Assembly: GCF_048323755.1 (NCBI RefSeq)
Contig: NZ_JBLWFS010000032.1
Location: 1 to 40,093 of the forward strand
DNA length: 40,093 bases
Source: Alkalihalobacterium sp048323755
Lineage (GTDB): Bacteria; Bacillota; Bacilli; Bacillales; Bacillaceae_F
Direction: 5' to 3'
Shown here one piece after another: positions 6,814-13,225 of this stretch. A model generated the notes under the pieces. That model was not told the origin of the DNA and did not search any database. It saw nothing but the letters and a program-made list of their open reading frames with translations. The first letter of the stretch is position 1. Every line of letters begins with the position of its first letter. A program made the translations under genes and the position numbers.

Positions 6814-7094
6814 ACAGGTTCTAGGGTGCTTGTTTGATGAGCTTTCTAGCAGAGTACTAACAGAAGAAAACTAATAGCTCTCAAAATTTGCTTCTAAGAA
6901 GTTTTAATGGCCATGAGTAGGAATTCCTCTTGCTATCTATCAAATAATCCCATACAGAGACAAAAAGTCCAATGAGAAGCGTTTTACTTGTGGTTTAGGA
7001 TAAATAGTTGCAATAGCCTGCAGGTGATCCCTAAATTATCAACCCTATGAAACTAGCAATCATTAGTTTCAGTAAAGTATCTTCAATTATTTTA
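6814..7094. other. Gene-free stretch
   Basis: No supported gene was seen in about 280 bases after the MerR/DUF3967 gene. Short frames lack ribosome binding sites. A CCTGCAGG sequence near 7018 contains CTGCAG, the site predicted for the restriction protein at 23432. No T-run terminator is obvious for the gene ending at 6813. Confidence 0.4.
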
Positions 7095-7123
7095 TTGATT
7101 GTTTAGACATTTATGTATAGAAT
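7095..7123 (+). promoter_or_regulatory. Sigma-A-like promoter for a small RNA
   Basis: TTGATT (7095-7100), a 17-bp spacer and TAGAAT (7118-7123). No open reading frame with a ribosome binding site follows; hairpins and a terminator do. Confidence 0.5.
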
Positions 7124-7129
7124 AATAGA

Positions 7130-7292
7130 TAACTTAATAGAACGGAAACAAAAAAGCCATTTCCTCCACTTATAAGGTCGGCAAACCTGATAAGCTTCGC
7201 TGGAAATGACTTCTTGCTAACCTGTTCCTCAACAACAGGTTAATTGTATGTGTTCATTTTAACGCTTCTTGATCTATATATCAAGTCTTTTT
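7130..7292 (+). ncRNA. Candidate small structured RNA of about 160 nt
   Basis: Between the promoter and a terminator-like hairpin the sequence forms three stems: AAGCCATTTCC with GGAAATGACTT enclosing AGGT/ACCT, then TAACCTGTT with AACAGGTTA around CCTCA, then CTTGAT with ATCAAG (7269-7285) followed by TCTTTTT. No convincing ORF is present. It could be a counter-transcribed RNA controlling replication or an independent regulatory RNA. The call rests on layout only. Confidence 0.45.
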
Positions 7293-7317
7293 CACTGGGA
7301 TATTTTGCGTTTTTTCG

Positions 7318-7377
7318 AGCATATTCTTTTAACCTACTTTTTTGAATGAGGATGGGGTTAGAAGAATATGCTTTTTT
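7318..7377 (+). terminator. Long hairpin followed by T-run
   Basis: AGCATATTCTT pairs with AAGAATATGCT, and inside it TTAACC pairs with GGTTA; TTTTTTG follows. It works as a second rho-independent terminator, or as the first helix of the structured region that follows. Confidence 0.55.
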
Positions 7378-7770
7378 GTTTTTCGCGACGTGGAATGCCT
7401 AACACACGTCGAAAAACAAACCTTGAACAGGTCAGCTGGAGCCGCTGCAATAACTCTAGCGCATCACATAAAAGCGGAGTACCTTCCTACCGCGTGGTGG
7501 TCTAGGCGCGGACGGCCAGCGAAAGCAAACGGTTCGGGCGGTAATCGTTAGCATTACGGTGCTAGGGTTTCCAAGTAGATATACGCATGCAGGGGCGATT
7601 TTGTATGTAGAAAGCTTGGAACGGTCGAGAGATCGGAAGTCAGGAAGGGTTATACATACGGATACCAGCTGACAGCTACGCCTGATTAGCTAACTACATA
7701 CCATACCACTAACACTTTGCCTCTATACACAGCTTAACTAGTTTCTTATTTTTGCCTGTGTATAGGGGCG
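7371..7770 (+). ncRNA. Candidate large structured RNA (or structured origin region)
   Basis: About 400 nt, richer in G+C than its surroundings, hold many long helices: TTTGTTTTTCG..ACGTG with CACGTCGAAAAACAAA (7376-7419); CTCTAGCGC (7454-7462) with GTGCTAGGG (7559-7567); CCGCG with CGCGG (7490-7511); TTCCAAG (7569-7575) with CTTGGAA (7615-7621); GGTC-GAGA-GATC (7623-7634); TCAGG (7640) with CCTGA (7681); and GCCTCTATACACAG (7719-7732) with CTGTGTATAGGGGC (7756-7769). GAAA and GAGA tetraloop-like turns favour an RNA read from this strand. The 69-codon frame crossing it (7342-7551) has no ribosome binding site and is probably spurious. A ROOL/GOLLD-type RNA, an oriT or a replication origin are all possible. 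Confidence 0.5.
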
Positions 7771-7799
7771 AAATCTGTTTCCAGCCGTTTCCAACCTCT

Positions 7800-8335
7800 T
7801 GCATTGCCTGATTGAAAATCCTCAAAAACACAAGAGCAAAACAAAAAAAGATAAAAAAATGATAGAGTTTTAAAGCGATATAAGATGAAAAAGACTTTAT
7901 TCATTGCATGTGTTAGCTAAGAAACAGCTATTATAAATATAAGGATTATTTAATTATAGATACAGATTAAAACTTAAAATATAAAATAGTAAAAATATAA
8001 AATATGTGGCAAGCCAACTACAATAAAGCTTAAATAATTAAACACTATGTCTGGTAATTATAATGAAGATCGATAATAATAAATATCTACTTCTCTTTAA
8101 ATAACTGGGGATATCCAGCAAGAAATAACAGTAAAAAATAGAACGTAAGTTCATATAAAAGAAGGTAATAAAAAGCTTGAAATTAAATCATAAATAACTG
8201 GATATTTCTTAAAATAATAAATCTTAAGTATATATTCTCTATCTAACTTAGCTTAAATAACTTTAACAAGATCATCCGTGAAATAAGGATATGTTTTTTA
8301 TCTATTTATTTAAAAAATAGTTAAATAAACCTTAA
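7800..8335. other. Very AT-rich gene-free tract with TTAAATAACT-like repeats
   Basis: About 530 bases with hardly any G or C and no gene. TTAAATAACT or close variants occur near 8028, 8095, 8188, 8253 and 8332, two of them extended to AAATAACTGG with a following GATAT. This composition next to a cruciform and an operator array is what an AT-rich unwinding region of a replication origin looks like. No initiator site can be proven. Confidence 0.4.
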
Positions 8336-8338
8336 AAC

Positions 8339-8542
8339 ATGCCTATTTTTAAATTTAAGTCGTAATACCTATTTTTCTTTATAAAATACGCCCCTCCTCC
8401 TGTTTTTCATTCCGCTATCGCTACATGAATCTCCTTACCTCACACAAACAACATCAGTTTGTATGAGGTAAGGAGAACAACAGGAGGAGGGGCTGGAATA
8501 AAATAGGTAATATGGTGGGTTGTGTTAGAAAAAATAGGTATG
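8339..8542. promoter_or_regulatory. Cruciform flanked by four copies of an RCCTATTTTT motif
   Basis: Motif copies: ATGCCTATTTTT (8339-8350) and ATACCTATTTTT (8365-8376) on the plus strand, AAAATAGGTAAT (8500-8511) and AAAAATAGGTATG (8530-8542) inverted. Between them are two nested stems: GCCCCTCCTCCTGTT (8390-8404) with AACAGGAGGAGGGGC (8479-8493), 15 bp perfect, and CTCCTTACCTCACACAAAC (8431-8449) with 8457-8475, 18 of 19 bp. The last motif copy lies between the -35 and -10 boxes of the promoter at 8520. Likely roles are the operator region of the conjugation operon, oriT or the replication origin. Confidence 0.65.
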
Positions 8543-8549
8543 TTATGAT
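8520..8549 (+). promoter_or_regulatory. Probable promoter of the conjugation operon
   Basis: TTGTGT (8520-8525), an 18-bp spacer and TATGAT (8544-8549). The spacer contains one copy of the AATAGGTAT motif, so a repressor bound there would block RNA polymerase. Confidence 0.5.
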
Positions 8550-8584
8550 AATATTGTAAAAAGTTAATTTAAGTATTATTTAAG

Positions 8585-8850
8585 TAATAGAAGGGAGGTA
8601 GAGAATTAAGAGAGAGAGGTCTAAAGAGAGGTAGAGAAAAGGTCAAGAGAGAAGATCAAGGGAAGATAAAGATAAGATATAGGTTGGAAGTTAAGAAAGA
8701 GTGAATGAAGTAAGGTTTGGAAATAAGAGAGTAGAATTTAGGAAAGGGGAGGGTGGAAAAAGGAAATGGAAAGTTGGAAATATGGTAGTGAAAAATATGG
8801 ATGATTTGAATGGTTATTTCTATTAGAATGGATAAGGAGATGATATATAG
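8585..8850 (+). other. C-depleted purine-rich leader of the conjugation operon
   Basis: Over about 260 bases the plus strand has only a handful of C residues and is dominated by G and A (for example AAGAGAGAGAGG, GGGGAGGGTGG). No gene is present on this strand. A minus-strand 68-codon frame (8656-8862) is a by-product of the composition. The complementary strand is C-rich and G-poor, the composition favoured by Rho utilisation sites and by G-rich RNA:DNA hybrids. Confidence 0.6.
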
Positions 8851-8862
8851 GAGGAGATTCAC

Positions 8863-9567
8863 ATTAGTCTTTTATCGGAAAAGCAAAAAAGTGTATTAGC
8901 AGCAATCAATCGTTTTGGAGTAATAACATCAGCTCAGCTATCAGAGTATTTAGAAGGCAAAGTAAGTTATGTCACGATTTATGCTACTAAGCCTAAACTA
9001 TTAAAATTAGGATTTATAGCAGAAGAAAAAATTGGTCGTACACTGGTCCTCTATATGCGTCCTTCTGGAGTTGAATATTTAGGTAGTAACTTAACGCCAT
9101 TCACAAAGATTAATTATAGTAATTTAAATCATCAGATCGTTATGAATGATTGTTTGCTTGCATTAAGAAAATTAGCAGTTAAAAAAGGTGAAGAATTTGA
9201 ATTTATCACAGAGAGAGAATTAAGAAGTCAATATTTAGAACAAAATTTTTCCAAGGCAGATCGTCAGGATACAACGAAATTAAAAAAGTTACCTGATCGT
9301 ATTCCTGATTTTGTTGTCATTGAAAGTGGGGAAAAAATCGCCCATGAAGTCGAATTATCACAAAAAACTCATAAACGCTTGATGCGTAAATTTGAAGTGT
9401 ATACCAGTGAAATATTAAGTGGTCGCTATTCAAAGGTTCGTTATTTATGTGAAAATGAGCATTTGAAAAGTGTGATCACAAAAGCGGCTATTGAAAAGAA
9501 TTTTCGGAAAGATGCACTTCAATTAGAGTTAATTGAAAGGCTGATGGCATTTGCAAAAAAAGAATGA
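8863..9567 (+). CDS. Replic_Relax-like protein (wHTH plus PD-(D/E)xK-like domain), ATT start
   Basis: 234 residues if translation starts at ATT 8863, which lies 8 nt after a perfect AGGAGG (8849-8854). The frame is open from there, and the first in-frame ATG (9055) has no ribosome binding site and would remove the N-terminal domain. Residues 1-65 are a winged helix (KQKSVLAAINRFGVITSAQL...LLKLGFIAEE). The C-terminal half contains RIPDFVVIESGEKIAHEVEL, matching the PD...ExE arrangement of Replic_Relax and nuclease-like proteins. It is the first gene of the conjugation operon and overlaps the coupling protein by 17 nt. In the absence of a known relaxase it is the best candidate DNA-processing protein. 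The annotation as a whole is likely; the enzymatic role is inference. Confidence 0.8.
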   Translation: MSLLSEKQKSVLAAINRFGVITSAQLSEYLEGKVSYVTIYATKPKLLKLGFIAEEKIGRTLVLYMRPSGVEYLGSNLTPFTKINYSNLNHQIVMNDCLLALRKLAVKKGEEFEFITERELRSQYLEQNFSKADRQDTTKLKKLPDRIPDFVVIESGEKIAHEVELSQKTHKRLMRKFEVYTSEILSGRYSKVRYLCENEHLKSVITKAAIEKNFRKDALQLELIERLMAFAKKE

Positions 9568-11485
9568 AAAAGACGTTGGTAAAGAGTTAGGTATTGGTTT
9601 TACTCTTTTATTATCAGTGCTTTTCATTTTTCCTTTATTAATTTTCTCCATCCCTCTGTATATCTTGGCCAGAGCAATCAAGCAGCCCAAGATCCATTTG
9701 AGCTTAGCTATCATTGGGGTCGCTTTACTGGTCTTAGGATTTATGAATAATCCAGGTGCTTATCTTGGTTTGTATGGGCAGCTACCGTTTGATATGTCAT
9801 GGCTAACAGAATTATATGGTTCTCCATTAGAGATGTCGAGATCATCTTATATCATGTACGTCAGTGGAGGACTTGTTGTCTCCTTTGGATTATATGTATA
9901 TAGCGAAGTTTTCCGTAAGAAGAAGCTAGGCTCTAAAGAAGATGATCGTGACCGCTTTAAGGAATCTAGTGTCTATCAAAAGGTAAGAAAAAATCGACAT
10001 AAGCTTAATGCTAAAACTCAGGAAAGATGGAGAAAAGAAGGGGAATTTGATGAAGTTTTATTAGGTATTACAGAAAGAGGAAAGCCTTATCGTTTAAAGT
10101 TTTCCGAGATCAATCAACACCACTTTGTTGTTGCTACAACAGGTGGAGGTAAAACCATCTATCTACTAAATTATGTTGAATATGCGTTAGCTAAAGGCTA
10201 TCCAATGATTTTTATTGATGGAAAAGGCTCACTTGAAACCATCGATGAAGTCAAAGCTGTTTGTGATGCATATGGGAAAAACCTCAAGATATTTAGCGAT
10301 CAAGAATCCCTCACATATAACCCTTTAAAATATGGAAATGCGACTGTTATTACAGATAAACTACGAGAATTAGTAGAAACTGAAAGTAAATATTACAGCG
10401 AGATTTCCACCTCATTGGTACAAGCGATTATCCAATTTATTGACGACTATAACCTCAAACGAGATTTACAAACATTTGCGTTTTATTTAGAACCATCCAA
10501 CATTAACGAAGTTCTCATGAATGATGTGATCACAAAAGAAGTTGAAGTGATCGAAGAAATGGAAGACGAAGAAACCAAAGTAGAAGAAGGTTTTGGAAGT
10601 ATGTTTGATGATTCAGAAGTAGCTGCAACAGAAGAATCAACTAAAGTTAAAGAGCAACCTAAAAAGGTTGTAAAAGAGCTTAGTGACCGTGCCAAGAGAC
10701 ACTATGAGAAGATTTTCGGTCGATATAAAGCATCGGATGAAGGAGAAATGTACTTGTTTGAAAATGCAGCTTCTGTCCGAACACAAATTCATTTACTGCT
10801 GGATAGTGAACTAGGTCATTTATTTGAAGAAAAAGAAGATGGATTGGATCTTTTATCTTTAAGCGACAACAAAGAAGCGTTATTTGTATCCTTTGATGGG
10901 ACGATTTACGACTCTTATATCAAGAAAATTGCTCGTTTTCTTATCCTTGATCTAAATTACTTGGTATCCTACCGAAATCGTACAAAACAAAAAGATCAAC
11001 CATTGCTCGCCATCTATGATGAATTTAGTGTATATGCCAACGATAAGATCGTGGATACGGTTAACAAATCAAGGTCGGCAGGGTTCCATTGTTGTATTGC
11101 GACACAACTTGTGGCTGATTTAGATGATGTGAGTCCAACTTTAGCAAGACGGGTGATTGGGAACACCAATACCTTTGCTATTGGTCATACCAACCTACCA
11201 GATGAAATTGAGACATGGGCCAACGTATTAGGCACATTTAAAGATAATGATATGACGATTACAACCGAAGGAAAGGGACCGATTAACCGAACGGATATGA
11301 TGGGTGACGCTGGTACTGTCCGTAAAGTAAACAAATTTAAAATTAGTCCAGATGAAATACGTGATTTACGCTCAGGCCAGTTTTTAATCACACGAAAAGC
11401 AGCAAAAGATGAAAACGTAGAACCGGAAATTGTTTATGTTCGTCATCCGTTGGTGGGACTAGATAAGGACGGTGATAAGAAGTGA
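9551..11485 (+). CDS. VirD4/TcpA-like conjugation coupling ATPase
   Basis: 644 residues from TTG 9551, overlapping the previous gene by 17 nt, with AAAGG about 10 nt upstream. Two N-terminal membrane segments (residues about 15-40 and 50-65, with another hydrophobic stretch at 100-117) precede a cytoplasmic RecA-like domain: Walker A ATTGGGKT (195-202) and Walker B LLAIYDE (about 486-492), followed by the SRSAGFHCCIATQ region typical of the coupling protein/FtsK-HerA group. An acidic insert near 330-380 is variable. Coupling proteins bring the relaxase-DNA complex to the type IV secretion channel. In ICEBs1 the equivalent is ConQ, in pCW3 TcpA. Position immediately before a TcpC homologue supports this. 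Confidence 0.9.
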   Translation: MQKKNEKDVGKELGIGFTLLLSVLFIFPLLIFSIPLYILARAIKQPKIHLSLAIIGVALLVLGFMNNPGAYLGLYGQLPFDMSWLTELYGSPLEMSRSSYIMYVSGGLVVSFGLYVYSEVFRKKKLGSKEDDRDRFKESSVYQKVRKNRHKLNAKTQERWRKEGEFDEVLLGITERGKPYRLKFSEINQHHFVVATTGGGKTIYLLNYVEYALAKGYPMIFIDGKGSLETIDEVKAVCDAYGKNLKIFSDQESLTYNPLKYGNATVITDKLRELVETESKYYSEISTSLVQAIIQFIDDYNLKRDLQTFAFYLEPSNINEVLMNDVITKEVEVIEEMEDEETKVEEGFGSMFDDSEVAATEESTKVKEQPKKVVKELSDRAKRHYEKIFGRYKASDEGEMYLFENAASVRTQIHLLLDSELGHLFEEKEDGLDLLSLSDNKEALFVSFDGTIYDSYIKKIARFLILDLNYLVSYRNRTKQKDQPLLAIYDEFSVYANDKIVDTVNKSRSAGFHCCIATQLVADLDDVSPTLARRVIGNTNTFAIGHTNLPDEIETWANVLGTFKDNDMTITTEGKGPINRTDMMGDAGTVRKVNKFKISPDEIRDLRSGQFLITRKAAKDENVEPEIVYVRHPLVGLDKDGDKK

Positions 11486-12537
11486 AGAAGCTACTGAAAG
11501 CGATGCAAGAGAAAAAGAAACGTTCCAAGTTAGGGTCAAAAACAAGTACCCCTCCATCACAGCGTAAAGTCGCCTTTTCTAAAACGAAAACAAGAAAAGT
11601 CGCTAGCTATTTAGTGTTCGGTGTCATGATTGTCTCGTTGCTGTTTAATGTGATCCATTTTAGTAAAGTGCAGACGATTAGAAATACGGTTCAAGCATCC
11701 TATGAAGAGATTGAGCAACAGGTAAGCAACGTTCAATCAGGAAACTTCATTGAATCATCCATACTAAACGTATATACAAGAGATTTTGTCAGTGAGTATA
11801 TGAATATTTCTGCTGATAAAGAAGAGCGAGAGCAGCGATTAGATGAGCTAGAAAGTTATTTTGTCAGTGGCTTTGATGTTTCTAGTTTAGAAGATACGTC
11901 AGAGTTTGCAGGTTCACGAAAAGCTACATCTATTAGGCTACTAGATATTAAAAGAACGGGACAAAACGAAGCCGATGTTCATTATTTAGTTGCTTATGAT
12001 ATTACGGAAACCGAAGAAGTGGAAAAAAAGATCACGAAAGAAGAAGGAGAAGGCGAGGACAAAAAAGAGGTCACAGAAACCGTCATGGAAGAGGAAGAAC
12101 GTGTGACAAGCCATGATATAGAAATGGTGATTCCAGTCACAACAGATGGTGAAGGGTTTGCTATTACTGGTTATCCGAGCCTAACTAACAGTAACATTAA
12201 GTCCACAATTCAGTATGAACCATCAGCATTAGAAGGTGCGGATACGACATCTCAAGAGCGTGAAGTATTAGGCGAGTTTTTGACTGAATTTTTCACCTCT
12301 TATGGCATTTCTGACGAAACCTTATCCTTTATGGCCAATGTGGATCGAGGATTATCTCATAAAGTCTATCAAGAACATCAACTCATTGAGTCGGTAAAAG
12401 ACAGTGATAATGGAGAGTTTGTTGTTCGAGTAAACGTGACCTATAGAGACCAAGAAACCTCTATAGCGGCTATCCATAGCTTCCACATGTCGATTAGTGA
12501 AGAAAATGGACGATTTTTTGTTCAATCTATTCAATAA
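11482..12537 (+). CDS. TcpC/ConB-like (VirB8-like) conjugation channel protein
   Basis: 351 residues from GTG 11482; GTGA overlaps the stop of the preceding gene, indicating translational coupling. A basic cytoplasmic N-terminus is followed by one membrane segment (about residues 42-60, VASYLVFGVMIVSLLFNVIHF). The outside part has two NTF2-like/VirB8-like halves, first around 85-230 and second around 260-351, with a charged Glu/Lys insert near 175-210. TcpC and ConB have exactly this architecture and form part of the cell-envelope channel. Gene order (TcpC, TcpD, TcpE, VirB4) matches ICEBs1 conB-conE. Confidence 0.85.
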   Translation: MKKLLKAMQEKKKRSKLGSKTSTPPSQRKVAFSKTKTRKVASYLVFGVMIVSLLFNVIHFSKVQTIRNTVQASYEEIEQQVSNVQSGNFIESSILNVYTRDFVSEYMNISADKEEREQRLDELESYFVSGFDVSSLEDTSEFAGSRKATSIRLLDIKRTGQNEADVHYLVAYDITETEEVEKKITKEEGEGEDKKEVTETVMEEEERVTSHDIEMVIPVTTDGEGFAITGYPSLTNSNIKSTIQYEPSALEGADTTSQEREVLGEFLTEFFTSYGISDETLSFMANVDRGLSHKVYQEHQLIESVKDSDNGEFVVRVNVTYRDQETSIAAIHSFHMSISEENGRFFVQSIQ

Positions 12538-12555
12538 AAAAGGAGTGTTTTACAG

Positions 12556-12777
12556 ATGAATTTTAACTTTCAAGATGTGACTCAGAATTTAATCTCTCAA
12601 ATTGGATTTATTGTGCTGTTGATCATGGTCATTCGAGCATTGATTTCTTATACAAGAGAAGATTGGGGGCAATTTTTCTCAGGATTAGTGTTAGGTTTGT
12701 TCTGCTTAATTGTTGTATTCTTTGGTCCTCAATTAGAGCAATTAGCAAGAGCGATTGGGAACACAATCTTTAGTTAA
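12556..12777 (+). CDS. TcpD/ConC-like small membrane protein
   Basis: 73 residues from ATG 12556 with AAAGGAGTG upstream. Two membrane segments: about residues 14-30 (ISQIGFIVLLIMVIRAL) and 39-58 (FFSGLVLGLFCLIVVFFG), joined by a short charged turn with TREDWG. Size and position between the TcpC and TcpE homologues match TcpD of clostridial Tcp plasmids and ConC of ICEBs1, components of the transfer channel. Its stop codon is the start of a 10-bp hairpin. Confidence 0.8.
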   Translation: MNFNFQDVTQNLISQIGFIVLLIMVIRALISYTREDWGQFFSGLVLGLFCLIVVFFGPQLEQLARAIGNTIFS

Positions 12778-12799
12778 TTGGTGGGATTTCCCACCAATT
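12776..12799 (+). other. Intergenic hairpin between tcpD-like and tcpE-like genes
   Basis: AATTGGTGGG (12776-12785) and CCCACCAATT (12790-12799) form a perfect 10-bp stem with ATTT loop, with no T-run after it. The stop codon of the upstream gene overlaps the 5' arm and the next ribosome binding site starts right after the 3' arm. It may adjust the protein ratio by RNA processing or translation control. Confidence 0.6.
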
Positions 12800-12811
12800 G
12801 GGGGTGTTGAA

Positions 12812-13222
12812 GTGAAAGGAGAAAACTTTACAAAAGAATATAAGTATCCCATTAAAATTTATCGAATCGGTCAGATTGAATTTGCAAACGGTTTGGAAGT
12901 AAGGAAAATGATCGTTGCAGGTGTTGTAATTTTTATGATGGTGTTGATGTTTTTTATCTTTGGAGCTTCTTCTAATTCGGGAGCCATCCAATTTCTTTTA
13001 GGGAACTGGTTAATTATTTTGGTTTGTGTTCCAGCTGTTATTACCTTTGTTGTTTTCAGTATGAAGTACGATCATAAGCCAGTCATTCCTTTTATTAAAG
13101 ATCGGTTGAGGTTTTATAAGATGAAAAACAAAGCCTACGAACATTTTGATGAAGTACCACTGGAACAATACGAGGTCGATTTAACATTCGAACCATTGGA
13201 ACGAGTCAAGAAGGAGGGGTAA
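12812..13222 (+). CDS. TcpE/ConD-like conjugation membrane protein
   Basis: 136 residues from GTG 12812, chosen because GGGGGTG lies about 7 nt upstream; an earlier in-frame start at 12755 would overlap the previous gene and the hairpin. The N-terminal Y(K)YPIKIYRIG is the typical start of TcpE family proteins. Two membrane segments lie at about 32-52 and 62-82; the C-terminal part is cytoplasmic and ends LTFEPLERVKKEG. TcpE localises the channel ATPase to the membrane in the pCW3 system and ConD has the same place in ICEBs1. The next gene, the VirB4 ATPase, starts 3 nt after the stop. Confidence 0.85.
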   Translation: MKGENFTKEYKYPIKIYRIGQIEFANGLEVRKMIVAGVVIFMMVLMFFIFGASSNSGAIQFLLGNWLIILVCVPAVITFVVFSMKYDHKPVIPFIKDRLRFYKMKNKAYEHFDEVPLEQYEVDLTFEPLERVKKEG

Positions 13223-13225
13223 TTC

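Noticed and set aside
7342..7551. 69-codon frame across the structured region
   Set aside because: No ribosome binding site, composition unlike the other genes, and it crosses several long helices.
8656..8862. 68-codon minus-strand frame opposite the polypurine leader
   Set aside because: Long frames are expected where one strand lacks C; the translated product is low-complexity Ser/Leu/Ile/Phe and there is no start signal.
9055..9567. ATG 9055 as start of the Replic_Relax-like gene
   Set aside because: It lacks a ribosome binding site and would cut off a complete winged helix that is encoded in the same open frame behind AGGAGG.
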